64,000 nucleotides of DNA from Flavobacteriales bacterium UBA6049 (GTDB taxonomy: Bacteria > Bacteroidota > Bacteroidia > Flavobacteriales_G > Salibacteraceae), in NCBI GenBank assembly GCA_002429085.1, contig DIYR01000044.1, positions 1 through 64,000 of the forward strand, read 5' to 3'. Under the pieces are notes generated by a model. It saw only the letters and a program-made list of their open reading frames with translations, was not told the origin of the DNA and did not search any database. Below, in pieces: positions 19,002-28,334 of the stretch. Position numbers and translations under genes: made by a program. Every line of letters begins with the position of its first letter. The stretch's first letter is position 1.

Positions 19002-20630
19002 ATGAAAAAATATCTACTCGCCCTTAATCTATTGTGCATTACAACAATAGGCTTTTCTCAAACCGAATTAACCACTAATGGAAATTTTGAAAGCTCTCCA
19101 TTAGGAACTGGCTGGACAACTACAACTGCTAATGGTAACTTGTGGGTAGGAAACGCCAACTGCTCTGGCGCAAATGGAAGTGCAAATTACGTTTGGGCTG
19201 CAGATCAAAATGAACTTACCGGAGTAAACAACATTGATGAAGATCTTAGGCAACAAATCCAAATACCATCTAATGCTAGTCAGGTTACTGTCTTCTTTAA
19301 AGCATCAATAAATACAGCTGAAACAGGTACGACCGCATATGATGAAATGACCCTAACCTTAGAAGATGTAACAGGCAATGTACTGCACACTTTAGGCTCA
19401 TTATCTAACTTAGATGCTGATCCCAGCTTAACCAATTGTCAAACTTATAGCTCTTATTACGTAAACATTCCTTCGAGTTTCTTTGGTCAATCGCCTTACT
19501 TGTCTTTATCGTTTGAAACAGACGGTAGCTTACCAACTATTTTCCGAGTGGATGACGTTTCTGTTCTATCCTATGTAGCTGGTTGTACCTATACCTTGTC
19601 TCAATCTAGTTATTCGGTTCCAATTTCTGGAGGAACCTTCAATAATGCTATCTCTATTAACACCCAATCAAATTGTTCTTGGGTTGCCGCTGTTACCACA
19701 GGAACTAATTGGTTAAGTACAAACTCAACTGGGGTAGGAAGCGGACTTCTTAGTTTCAATGCTACAGCAAATACAACAGGAAATTCTAGAACTGGAATTA
19801 TTAATATTGGCGGTGTAGACTTTACTGTTACACAGCAGGCTTGTAGTTATAGTGTTTCTACAAACACGGTAACTGTATCTGGTCTAGAACAAATTAACCT
19901 TGATGTATTGGATGTTACTACATCTAATGGTTGTAATTGGGATGCCACTGTAATTAATGGAAACTCTTGGTTAACTACTAGCTCAAGCGGAAATAGTAGC
20001 GGCTCTGTTATGGTTAATGTCTCTGCAAACACAACAAATTATGATAGATATGGCGAGCTTTATGTTGCTGGCACGTATGTGCAGGTAATTCAAGAGCCAC
20101 TAGAGTGTGTATATACATTTTCAGCGGAAATTTTTGACTGTCCAGATCACACGGCCAATTCATACACAAACATCTCTACAGTTAGCTCATTGAATGGGTG
20201 CGAATGGAATGCTCAAGTTATAGATGGTGCCAACTGGTTAGTGTGTAATTCAAGTGGAAATGGAAATGGGGAAATCAATATTGCGGTTGGAGAAAATAGC
20301 AGTCCAACAAGTAGAACTGGAAGCATTCAGGTAGGAGATGTAACAATGATCATTTCTCAGCCAGGAAACGATCCTACTGGCTTAGAGTCAATTGATCAAC
20401 ATAAAATCTCTCTCTACCCTAACCCAACAACAGACAACATATCAATACATATGACGTCCTCAATTGCTTTTGATTACGTTATTCTTGATCAAACGGGTCG
20501 TATTGTAAAATCAGGAAATCAACACCACCCATCCACTCCCATTGACGTAAGTCTTCTCTCTAAAGGCGTGTATTTCGTAAAAATTCAACATGATAACGAT
20601 AGCTATATAAAGGAATTCATAAAACAGTAA
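19002..20630 (+). CDS. Secreted BACON-repeat protein with T9SS sorting domain
   Basis: A 542-residue exported protein. The signal peptide is residues 1-19 (MKKYLLALNLLCITTIGFSQ). An N-terminal beta-sandwich begins TNGNFESSPLGTGWTT, as in carbohydrate-binding-like modules. Three BACON-type repeats follow (about 195-455), each with the NCSW/GTNWL and GNSRTG-type motifs and closing near VTQQ, VIQEP and IISQPG. The end is a type A T9SS sorting domain with SLYPNPTTDNISI and KGVYFVKI. BACON domains are thought to bind mucin or carbohydrate or act as spacers. No catalytic domain is visible. Has its own promoter. Confidence 0.88.
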   Translation: MKKYLLALNLLCITTIGFSQTELTTNGNFESSPLGTGWTTTTANGNLWVGNANCSGANGSANYVWAADQNELTGVNNIDEDLRQQIQIPSNASQVTVFFKASINTAETGTTAYDEMTLTLEDVTGNVLHTLGSLSNLDADPSLTNCQTYSSYYVNIPSSFFGQSPYLSLSFETDGSLPTIFRVDDVSVLSYVAGCTYTLSQSSYSVPISGGTFNNAISINTQSNCSWVAAVTTGTNWLSTNSTGVGSGLLSFNATANTTGNSRTGIINIGGVDFTVTQQACSYSVSTNTVTVSGLEQINLDVLDVTTSNGCNWDATVINGNSWLTTSSSGNSSGSVMVNVSANTTNYDRYGELYVAGTYVQVIQEPLECVYTFSAEIFDCPDHTANSYTNISTVSSLNGCEWNAQVIDGANWLVCNSSGNGNGEINIAVGENSSPTSRTGSIQVGDVTMIISQPGNDPTGLESIDQHKISLYPNPTTDNISIHMTSSIAFDYVILDQTGRIVKSGNQHHPSTPIDVSLLSKGVYFVKIQHDNDSYIKEFIKQ

Positions 20631-20679
20631 CACTACACTGGTTGCAACTATTTTAAAAGAAGTGACACATCATTTCTCC

Positions 20680-20718
20680 AAAAAAAATCCTCAGTTCCGA
20701 ATCTTGGAACTGAGGATT
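20680..20718 (-). terminator. Rho-independent terminator of small exported protein gene
   Basis: A perfect 13-bp stem (20686-20698 with 20706-20718, loop of 7) is followed on the minus strand by a T run (complement of 20680-20687). It lies 33 nt past the stop of the gene at 20751-21182. Confidence 0.85.
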
Positions 20719-20750
20719 AACCTAACCAATCACCCCACTACAATATCATC

Positions 20751-21182
20751 TTACAATTTTGCGTAAGTAAATTTCTTTCCGTTCTTAGGAACATAAATGT
20801 CCACTATATCGTCATTCTGTTCTTCTGGGCCTTGAGCCATTTCAACGTAGAAGTTGAATTCATGAATGCTATTCTTCAACTTACCCGTATAGGTGTTGAT
20901 CTTAACTCTTTTAGTAATATAGCCCTCCTTCTCAAACAATACCTCGTAATAGGTATTTGCATCAAAGTAGTATTGAAACTTTCCTTTTTTCTTTGTCTCG
21001 AATTGATCTACTACCTCACCATCTGCCTTAATGGTAACTTTAACATTACCACATTCATTATCCGATTCAATTGTTTGAACTTCAACAAACAATACTTCTG
21101 TTGAGTATCCGTCATTAGGAACTAAACCAAATGTGATAGATTGTACAAGAACTGCTGCGAGACTAATTAAAAAAGCTTTCAT
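20751..21182 (-). CDS. Small exported protein with PEGA/CarboxypepD-like beta domain
   Basis: A 143-residue protein with a signal peptide (MKAFLISLAAVLVQSITFGL). The middle (about 35-110) resembles the small beta-sandwich found in PEGA or carboxypeptidase-regulatory-like domains: VKVTIKADGEVVDQFET, then YYFDANTYYEVLFEKEGY and TKRVKINTYTG. The C-terminal 30 residues are polar. No catalytic residues or lipobox are visible, and I do not recognise a named family. Strong terminator behind it and about 220 nt of non-coding DNA in front suggest a monocistronic gene. Confidence 0.7.
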   Translation of the reverse strand: MKAFLISLAAVLVQSITFGLVPNDGYSTEVLFVEVQTIESDNECGNVKVTIKADGEVVDQFETKKKGKFQYYFDANTYYEVLFEKEGYITKRVKINTYTGKLKNSIHEFNFYVEMAQGPEEQNDDIVDIYVPKNGKKFTYAKL

Positions 21183-21355
21183 GATACTAAAGTTTTAAGA
21201 TGCCAATCTTAGTACCAGCACTATACCAACAGAGCAATAAAAACAATAACCACTACTAATCAGACAGTTACACAAAAGCTAAAATCGCTCATTTTCCCAA
21301 ATTAAAACAGAAGTCCCTATTCTAGAATAGATTCCAAAAAACTAGAAAGGCCAAA

Positions 21356-21386
21356 AAGAAAGAGGTGACGTGATCACCCCCTTTCT
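21356..21386 (-). terminator. Terminator of subtilisin-like protease gene
   Basis: An 11-bp stem with one small bulge (21357-21368 with 21374-21386) is followed on the minus strand by five T. It lies 22 nt after the stop codon at 21408. Confidence 0.75.
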
Positions 21387-21407
21387 AATTTCATATCTGA
21401 GAAAAAA

Positions 21408-24400
21408 CTATCGTCTAATTAGCTTTAGTACGCCCTTATCACCACTGCGTGTCTTATATAGTACCATATAAGTTCCTTTAGATATGGTAGATATGTCTCC
21501 TTCAGCTTTGCCTCCATCAACAGAGAAAACATTCTCTATCTCAGCTCCACGTAAATCTACCAGCTTGACATACTCTAATTCCTCACTCACCTGAAGAATA
21601 GCGATAGAGCTGGTCGGGTTGGGGTATAACATAACTTGGCTGTTATCAACGTTATCAGCAATACCAACAGGCCACAAATTCACATCAAAAGTTGAGTTTG
21701 CCGAACAATTGCCAACTGTTTGCACTGCTACCAATTGACCTACGGCACCTGTACCCCACTCTACGGTAACAATGTTATTTAGAGTATTCACAATTGTACC
21801 ACCTGTTACCTGCCATGTTACTGCAGTTCCATTACTACTGCTAATACTATAAGTGAACGTTTCACCTTGAAATGCTGTTGGAGCACCGCTAATCATAACT
21901 GCAACTGGAGCAACTTCAACAGTTACATTTAAACTCGCTGTATCCGCACACTCGCCAGAAGTAGCGTAGCTAATAACATGCAATCCCGCACCAGCAATAC
22001 TTGGATCAAAAGATGATCCTACAACGCCATTCCCAAGTAAAACTCCTCCATTTGGAGAACCAACTAATGTGACAGGCGCATCATTCTCGCAGTAACTTGA
22101 ATCTAATCCTGTTAAAGATGTAACTCCAGAAGTGACTTCAATATCTTGGTCTTCTGTAGTATTGCATCCTACGGCATCTTGAACCATATAACTTATGGTA
22201 TGCACTCCTAAACCAGCAGAATCTGGATAAAAGAAATTCCCAGAAACTCCTGTACCGCTGAATATCCCACCTACTGGCGAGGCTGTCAAGGCTAAAGAAT
22301 CAACTCCAATACATACTGGTAAAAGTTGATCAAAAATCACTTCAGGTGCTTGTACCACCGTAAACACGGCACTATCCATACCAGTACAACCATTTGTATC
22401 ATAGGTATAGTAAACCACATGAGATCCTACGCCTGCATTACCTGGAGTAAATGTATTATTCACTATTCCAGGCCCACTATACATTCCACCAAGTGGGCTT
22501 CCATTCGTTAATGTAAATGCTGCTAAATCTGAACATATATCAGAAGAATCAGTGATAGACACATTTACAGAGCCTGACACAACTACTTGCTGCGAGTCAA
22601 CCGCGTTACAACCATTGCTATCTACTACACTATAATAAACCGTATGGGTTCCCATACCAGACACGCTCGGATCAAACACTCCATTTGCTACTCCGTTACC
22701 ACTGAATGTACCACCTAATGGAGATCCACCTGAAAGAGTAATAGGAGATGCTCCCGTACAAACAGCTCCAAACCCAAGGTTTAATGTAACCGAAACAGGA
22801 TCAACCACAGTAATTGAAGCAGTATCACTTGCAACACACCCTCCACTGTTTGAAGTATAAGTTATCAGGTAAGTTCCTGCTCCAACAGAAGATGGATTAA
22901 ATATCCCTGTAAGTGAATCTACTCCCGCACCTGTATATACACCTCCAGAAGGAGACCCTCCAGTTAATGAAAAAGCTGGCTCATTTGAACAAGCATCTGA
23001 TAATGGCGACAAAGTCGGAGTTGTTCCAATTGTAACAACTATAGGAATATGAACGGTATCAGTACATCCCCCAGCATTCGTAAATGAATAGGATATAGAA
23101 TGGTTTCCAACTCCAACAGAGTCAGAAAAGAAGACACCGTTTAGAACCCCACTACCAGAATAAACTCCACCCGTAGGAGTTCCTCCAATTAGCGTTAGTG
23201 GTGCACTCCCTAAACAAATTGGAGGAATAGCCACATGTGAAACACTAACACTATCTTCTACAAGTGTTGTATCAGTGGTAGTAACAGAGCAACCTCCGAG
23301 AGTTGTATAGGTATACGTAATTACATGACTTCCCACCCCTGCTACAATAGGGACAAAGAAGTTTCCAACTACCCCAGTTCCTGAATATGTTCCGCCTGGA
23401 TAATTCGTAAAGGGGTTCAACGGTATAGAACCCGCATCTAAACAGATATCGCTATAAATATCAAACACAACATTCGGAATACTATCTATCTCAAATGCCC
23501 CTATCTCCGTAATTGTATCACTGCCATTAGCATTTGATGCTATTAACGTAACATCATAAATGCCTGGCTGCCCATTTGTAAATACTGGATTCTGAGTAGT
23601 GAAATTCGTTGTATTTGTTCCATTCGTAATTTCCCAAGACCATGTTGTAGGGTTATTTGTAGATATATCTGTCAACGTGATTTGATCTCCAACACATACT
23701 TGCGTATCACTAACGCTGAAGTCTGCTACTGGAACTACACCAGCAGGAACAGCTGTGAACCCTTCAATGATAACAGATACTTCTTGAGGGCCTCCAGTAA
23801 TTGTTCCTTTATGTTTCACTGTAAAGGAATACATTCCAGCAATTGGAGTAGCGACATACACTTGCTCAACATTATCACGAATATTGTCGCCTGTTGTAGC
23901 TGCAGCACTTGGGTTAGCAGGGTTCAAAACATAAGGCATATTCATTTGTCCAGAAACTACATGAGCAGCCCTTAAATCTAGGTCATTCACGAGTTTGATT
24001 GTTGTAGGGTTTAGTGAAATAGGGTTCGGAGTAGCAGCAGGATCCGTCCAACAAATAGTAGCTCTCAAAGGAGTCATACCATCGTAATAAAACGTATAGG
24101 TTAAGGAGTCCCCTGTATTAATCGTATCCAACTTCACAATCGCCCCAGCCGTATCATCTAACAACTGAACAGCTTTCAATGTATTTAACATCCCCCAGCC
24201 ATGCTCATAATCAGGACCCGATGCATTACCTGCCTCATCTGCTGTATGAAGCACTAATCCTTTTAGAGTAGAAGACCTCATAAATGAGCTATACTTATCG
24301 TTATAGTGCTCTTGAATTAACGCCAACGAACCAGTAACATTTGGCGCACTCATAGAGGTACCACTTGAATTGTAATAATCTGTATTACTAGAAGATCCTG

Positions 24401-25478
24401 TTGAATACAGGCCAACACCATTACCCACTATATCAGGCTTAATTCTTCCATCATCCGTTGGTCCCCAACCAGAAAAACTGCTCATGTTGACATCGCTTGG
24501 CTGTGAGTATCCTCCTGAGATATCACTTACTGCTCCAACGGTAAGAATATTCTTAGCTGTACCATAAGAAGAAATACAGTCATAGCCAGTAGAACAATCT
24601 GCTGCTCTTATAACAGTACTTAGCTCCCAATTATTCGTCACATCGCTCCATACAAAGTGCGTGTCTTGAGCAGATGAAGTAATGTTATCGTTTCGATCAT
24701 TTCCAGCGGATTTTACCATCAAATAATTAGGGGCTAGCCTGGCTAGATTATCCCAGTCTTGAGTCACTGAATTATAAAATCCAAACCGATAATCTTCTGT
24801 TTGACTCAATGCAGAATCTCCCCACCATTCCCAATATCCTATAGATGAATTATAGCGCCAACCAGTAATACTACCATAACTATGATTCGACAAGATAGCG
24901 TTGGCACCTTGCGAGTATGTCGTCATTTCAGAAACATCATTGAAGAAATCGTGAGCCGAGATTGTAGCTAGATTAGCCATTCCCTTCGCATTTGCATCTA
25001 TACCAGTAGCAATCATGGTTCCGGCAACGTGTGTCGCGTGATCGCTGTTTGAGCTTGGATTATCAACTTGGGTGACTCTATTTACTAGTTCAACGTGAGT
25101 AGCTCGCACAGCACCACCATCCCATTCTCCTATATTGATTCCTCCACCATCTAACGAATAGCCAAAACCTCCACCAGTATAAACATGATCTGTAGATACC
25201 GATTCAGCTGCATCAGAATTATGAGTTTCAAAGAATATTGGTTTTCCATTCTCTTCAAACCCTACTAGCATGGTGATTTTACCATTGTCATCAATTTGGA
25301 TAATAGATTCTTCTCCAAATCGCTTTTTGTATGCTTCAATTAGCTCAGCATTTTTGCGTGCTTTGGTGTTTATCTTCTCTTGAAACTCTTTAAGCTCTTG
25401 CTCTTTTTGACTTTCTTGCGCTACCAGCATCATGGAAAGCGATAAAAAGAATAGAAACAATGAAAGTTTTCTCATCAT
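21408..25478 (-). CDS. Secreted subtilisin-like serine protease, PKD domain, repeats, T9SS sorting domain
   Basis: A 1,356-residue exported S8 peptidase. Signal peptide 1-21, then a charged helical stretch (22-60). The catalytic triad is visible: Asp120 (GEWDGG), His147 (SDHATHVAGT) and Ser375 (SGTSMSAPNVTG). The fold is followed by a P-domain-like beta region (about 450-580) and a PKD domain (PVADFSVSDTQVCVGD). About nine repeats of 75-80 residues then carry the pattern GSPLGGTFSGNGVANGVF...GTHTVYYSV. The end is a T9SS type A sorting domain (MLYPNPTSSI). It probably acts outside the cell as a degradative protease or surface protein. TACATTTG upstream is a candidate -7 box. Confidence 0.93.
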   Translation of the reverse strand: MMRKLSLFLFFLSLSMMLVAQESQKEQELKEFQEKINTKARKNAELIEAYKKRFGEESIIQIDDNGKITMLVGFEENGKPIFFETHNSDAAESVSTDHVYTGGGFGYSLDGGGINIGEWDGGAVRATHVELVNRVTQVDNPSSNSDHATHVAGTMIATGIDANAKGMANLATISAHDFFNDVSEMTTYSQGANAILSNHSYGSITGWRYNSSIGYWEWWGDSALSQTEDYRFGFYNSVTQDWDNLARLAPNYLMVKSAGNDRNDNITSSAQDTHFVWSDVTNNWELSTVIRAADCSTGYDCISSYGTAKNILTVGAVSDISGGYSQPSDVNMSSFSGWGPTDDGRIKPDIVGNGVGLYSTGSSSNTDYYNSSGTSMSAPNVTGSLALIQEHYNDKYSSFMRSSTLKGLVLHTADEAGNASGPDYEHGWGMLNTLKAVQLLDDTAGAIVKLDTINTGDSLTYTFYYDGMTPLRATICWTDPAATPNPISLNPTTIKLVNDLDLRAAHVVSGQMNMPYVLNPANPSAAATTGDNIRDNVEQVYVATPIAGMYSFTVKHKGTITGGPQEVSVIIEGFTAVPAGVVPVADFSVSDTQVCVGDQITLTDISTNNPTTWSWEITNGTNTTNFTTQNPVFTNGQPGIYDVTLIASNANGSDTITEIGAFEIDSIPNVVFDIYSDICLDAGSIPLNPFTNYPGGTYSGTGVVGNFFVPIVAGVGSHVITYTYTTLGGCSVTTTDTTLVEDSVSVSHVAIPPICLGSAPLTLIGGTPTGGVYSGSGVLNGVFFSDSVGVGNHSISYSFTNAGGCTDTVHIPIVVTIGTTPTLSPLSDACSNEPAFSLTGGSPSGGVYTGAGVDSLTGIFNPSSVGAGTYLITYTSNSGGCVASDTASITVVDPVSVTLNLGFGAVCTGASPITLSGGSPLGGTFSGNGVANGVFDPSVSGMGTHTVYYSVVDSNGCNAVDSQQVVVSGSVNVSITDSSDICSDLAAFTLTNGSPLGGMYSGPGIVNNTFTPGNAGVGSHVVYYTYDTNGCTGMDSAVFTVVQAPEVIFDQLLPVCIGVDSLALTASPVGGIFSGTGVSGNFFYPDSAGLGVHTISYMVQDAVGCNTTEDQDIEVTSGVTSLTGLDSSYCENDAPVTLVGSPNGGVLLGNGVVGSSFDPSIAGAGLHVISYATSGECADTASLNVTVEVAPVAVMISGAPTAFQGETFTYSISSSNGTAVTWQVTGGTIVNTLNNIVTVEWGTGAVGQLVAVQTVGNCSANSTFDVNLWPVGIADNVDNSQVMLYPNPTSSIAILQVSEELEYVKLVDLRGAEIENVFSVDGGKAEGDISTISKGTYMVLYKTRSGDKGVLKLIRR

Positions 25479-25506
25479 GATGTGCTTTTTGAATTAGGGG
25501 GAATCG

Positions 25507-25514
25507 CAAATGTA
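25507..25514 (-). promoter_or_regulatory. Candidate -7 element of protease promoter
   Basis: Minus strand TACATTTG, an exact TAnnTTTG match, 28 nt upstream of ATG 25478. A -33 element at the expected spacing is not clear. Confidence 0.42.
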
Positions 25515-25523
25515 GCGAAACCA

Positions 25524-26198
25524 CTAGCTCAATTTGTTATAATATTCTCTCACAAGACGACTTAGTTCTTCTAAAGTTGGTCGAAGAGCCATTTGTACAT
25601 CAATCTCTGGAAATCTCCCCAAAATGAATTCTTTGGTAGTATTCCCTATCGAAATAATGCACTGATTTACACGAATTGTATTTTCCAACAAGAAACCTTC
25701 TACGTTGGAAGGACTTGTAAATACCAACACCTCAGGAATCACGTGAAGTTTCTTACTAATTGGTGTATTTCGATATGTGACTTGAGGTCTAACCTGTTCT
25801 GATGGAAGTTGACGCTCGACTCTATTCAAGGATTTATCACTTTTTGGTAGCCAAACAGTATCCCCCCCGATCTCCTGTCTAAATGCTTTGGCAACATCAG
25901 TAACATCAGCGTCTTGACCAATAAAATCAGCTTTACAATTAAATGCTTCAGCCGCCAATCTAGTTCCTTCTCCTAAAACAGCAACCTTTGTTTTTTCTGG
26001 CAATTCTATCTGGGTCAAGACCGATTTTACCGCGTTTGGAGAAGAAAAAAACACCCAGTCTTCCGAAGGAGTGTTTTCTATTTTTTCGAATTGTATGTCT
26101 ATAAATGGAATGCAACTTATAGAAGCTACGTCATTTACACCATCAATAAAGTGAGTACTTTGTCTAAAACTTCGAGTTATTAAGACTTTGTTGCATGC
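25524..26198 (-). CDS. hemD: Uroporphyrinogen-III synthase, entered by -1 shift from hemC
   Basis: Converts hydroxymethylbilane to uroporphyrinogen III. The HemD fold starts with KVLITRSFRQSTHFIDG and continues to DWVFFSSPNAVKSVL, AVLGEGTRLAAEAF, and VLVFTSPSNVEGFL-like text (VLVFTSPSNVEGF). No ATG, GTG, TTG or CTG codon exists in this frame between the upstream stop (about 26235) and a GTG at 26054. Starting at 26054 would remove the first 48 residues, including the first strand. The frame is instead reached exactly if ribosomes or RNA polymerase slip -1 on the nine-A run plus G at 26198-26207 inside the end of hemC. The coordinates given begin with the first codon after that slip. Alternatives are a missing A in the assembly, or a rare start codon (ATA/ATT). 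Confidence 0.78.
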   Translation of the reverse strand, partial: ACNKVLITRSFRQSTHFIDGVNDVASISCIPFIDIQFEKIENTPSEDWVFFSSPNAVKSVLTQIELPEKTKVAVLGEGTRLAAEAFNCKADFIGQDADVTDVAKAFRQEIGGDTVWLPKSDKSLNRVERQLPSEQVRPQVTYRNTPISKKLHVIPEVLVFTSPSNVEGFLLENTIRVNQCIISIGNTTKEFILGRFPEIDVQMALRPTLEELSRLVREYYNKLS

Positions 26199-27094
26199 TT
26201 TTTTTTTAGCTCGCTCACCATATCTGTGGCTAGCTGATTAGCATTGCTACCTCGTAACTCATGAAGTGCCATTGGACCATCCCAAGACTCTGCCATCGCA
26301 GCTTTTACAATAAACTCATTGTTTTCTTTTACCACATAACTGCCCAAAGGCAACTGACAACCACCATTAAACTGTCTTAGAATTTCTCTTTCTATATGTG
26401 TAGTTTCAGCAACTTCAGGATGGTTTAACTGGTCAAGAACAGCTGCTAATTCTGTATCCTCTTCGCGAATTTGTAATGCTAGCACACCCTGAGCTGGAGC
26501 TGGAATAAATTCGTTTGGATTGAGCTTTACCGAATGAAAATCACTCAAGTCGATTTCTAAACGTTTTACACCAGCATATGCCAACATAATGGCATCAAAC
26601 TGACCATCACGTAACTTTTGAATACGCGTAGGCACGTTTCCTCTGATATCTTTCAATTCGATATCCGAACGCTTATGAAGCAATTGAACTTTTCTTCGTG
26701 CGGAAGAAGTACCTACAACAGCATTCTTCTTAAACTCAAAGATCTGGTTCGCATCAACTGCATCTGGGTTTACCAGTAACAACTCACTCGGATCTTCACG
26801 ATAAGAAACGGCTGCTACTTTTAACCCATCTGGACTAGTTGTTTCTAGATCTTTGTGCGAGTGAATAGCTAAATCGATGTGTTTTTCAAGTAAAGCAGCT
26901 TCAATCTCTTTGGTAAAGAAGCCTTTTCCCTCCATCTTATCAAAACTCAGATGCTGAATTTTATCGCCCTGTGTTTTGATGATTTCAATACGTACATCGT
27001 ACCCAAGGGCAGTTAACTGATCTTGCACAAAGTGTGCTTGCCATAGCGCAAGGTCTGAACCTCTGGAGCCAATGACAATCGTTCTATTACTCAA
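26180..27094 (-). CDS. hemC: Hydroxymethylbilane synthase (porphobilinogen deaminase)
   Basis: Polymerises four porphobilinogens into hydroxymethylbilane. Motifs seen: IGSRGSDLALWQA at the N-terminus, KDIRGNVPTRIQKLRDGQFD, and the dipyrromethane-cofactor Cys246 in FNGGCQLPLGSY. The frame extends to a TTG at 27121, but the TTG at 27094 places the start just before TIVIGSRGS, as in the family (304 residues); it overlaps the end of hemA by 8 nt. The last codons contain the A9 run discussed under hemD, after which this frame ends with HATKS. Confidence 0.93.
   Translation of the reverse strand: MSNRTIVIGSRGSDLALWQAHFVQDQLTALGYDVRIEIIKTQGDKIQHLSFDKMEGKGFFTKEIEAALLEKHIDLAIHSHKDLETTSPDGLKVAAVSYREDPSELLLVNPDAVDANQIFEFKKNAVVGTSSARRKVQLLHKRSDIELKDIRGNVPTRIQKLRDGQFDAIMLAYAGVKRLEIDLSDFHSVKLNPNEFIPAPAQGVLALQIREEDTELAAVLDQLNHPEVAETTHIEREILRQFNGGCQLPLGSYVVKENNEFIVKAAMAESWDGPMALHELRGSNANQLATDMVSELKKKHATKS
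26198..26207 (-). promoter_or_regulatory. Putative -1 frameshift / slippage site (A9-G)
   Basis: Minus strand reads CTA AAA AAA AAG in the hemC frame, containing the classical heptamer A_AAA_AAG. A purine-rich GGTGAG lies 9 nt upstream of the heptamer, similar in position to the stimulator of E. coli dnaX. After a -1 slip the next codons read GCA TGC AAC AAA GTC, entering hemD. The 0 frame stops ten nucleotides or so later (TAA at 26180-26182). Confidence 0.6.
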
Positions 27095-28334
27095 CGTTTT
27101 TTGATTTTCTAGCGTTCTCAACTAAGATTTCGCGTGCCATTTTCATTGGAACAGAAATGTACTTTTTCTCCATGTATGTCACAATCTCATCTAACAATTG
27201 TTTAGATGATTCATCTAGTTGTTCAATGTCTTTGGCAAAGACTTGCTCGTATGCACGAGTTTTTATTTCCTTCACTTTAGAAGGTACTTCACGCATTGCT
27301 AACTCTACCTGACGTTCTTGATATACAGTTTCAAAAGCTTCTAGATTCGCATCAATGATAGATTCGCAATGAACCATTTCACCTTTACGAGCTTCTAAAT
27401 TTGCCTCTGCAATTTTCTTCAAGCCCTTCACTTCAACATACTCTATGTTGTGCAGTGCCAAAGCTTCAGTATCTAAATCATTTGGAACTGCTAAGTCAAT
27501 CACCATTTTGCGCGTAGTATCACCCTTAAGCAACTTACCATATAGTTCAGATGAGATAACAGAACCAGGTGCACCAGTACATGTAATTAGTGCATCAAAA
27601 CCTGTGTTGTGGTTTTCTAGTTCGTTTAACGGAAACGCTTCGCCACCAACCTCATCTACCAAAGCCTGAGCTTTAGCTAACGTTCTATTGTAAATTTTGA
27701 AATTATGATACCCTTGCTTTTTCAACTTACGGAGCATGGCTTGATTTGTAACCCCAGCCCCAACTACAATGATTTGAGCATAAAGCGGCAACAAACTGTT
27801 ACGCAACTCTCTATTTGCCAAGTTCACCACACTTACTGGACGGTTGGCAATATTGGTTTCTGTGAATACCTGTTTTGCATTTTCAATGGTTTTACGCATT
27901 GCAATACGTATAAAATCACCCGTAAATCCGAGTTTATCAGCAATATCGAACGATTTACGCATCTGGGTTAAGATCTCTCTTTCACCCACCACCATTGAAT
28001 CTAACGATGAGGCTACATGAAACATATGACGAACAGCATCTAAACCATCCATCATTTCTGTTGATTCAATTGCCCAATGAACATCACTCTCTCCCCATTC
28101 CGGATACAATTCTTCAAAGAACTGACGAATGAATTTGTTGTTCATAGAAGCATTAGAAGTAAAGTAGTATTCTACTCTGTTACAAGTAGCTACGAACATG
28201 AGTTCGTCTATCTGAAGATTCTCTTTGAGCTTTCCTAGACGGCTATTGTAGGCATCTTCTGGAATGTACAACTTCGCCACCTTATCTAACCCAACGGTTG
28301 CATGTGTGAATGCTATGGCTTTAAAATGATTCAA
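27087..28334 (-). CDS. hemA: Glutamyl-tRNA reductase
   Basis: First committed step of C5-pathway heme synthesis: reduces glutamyl-tRNA to glutamate-1-semialdehyde with NADPH. The nucleophilic Cys lies in FVATCNRVEYYF. SLDSMVVGEREILTQMRKSF and the NADPH-binding IIVVGAGVTNQAML are present, with a C-terminal dimerisation helix. No ATG is available near the N-terminus. TTG codons at 28376 and 28334 are possible; 28334 starts directly before HFKAIAFTHATVGL and gives about 415 residues, the family's usual size. An AGAGGAG run sits just in front of it. First gene of a hemACD set. Confidence 0.93.
   Translation of the reverse strand: MNHFKAIAFTHATVGLDKVAKLYIPEDAYNSRLGKLKENLQIDELMFVATCNRVEYYFTSNASMNNKFIRQFFEELYPEWGESDVHWAIESTEMMDGLDAVRHMFHVASSLDSMVVGEREILTQMRKSFDIADKLGFTGDFIRIAMRKTIENAKQVFTETNIANRPVSVVNLANRELRNSLLPLYAQIIVVGAGVTNQAMLRKLKKQGYHNFKIYNRTLAKAQALVDEVGGEAFPLNELENHNTGFDALITCTGAPGSVISSELYGKLLKGDTTRKMVIDLAVPNDLDTEALALHNIEYVEVKGLKKIAEANLEARKGEMVHCESIIDANLEAFETVYQERQVELAMREVPSKVKEIKTRAYEQVFAKDIEQLDESSKQLLDEIVTYMEKKYISVPMKMAREILVENARKSKNVE

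Noticed and set aside
20686..20718. Terminator for the BACON protein in plus direction
   Set aside because: The plus strand after the stem has no T run; the signal fits the minus-strand gene. It could still work weakly in both directions.
25524..26054. HemD starting at GTG 26054
   Set aside because: That start removes the conserved first 48 residues, including strand KVLITR, and falls inside DWVFFSSPNAV.
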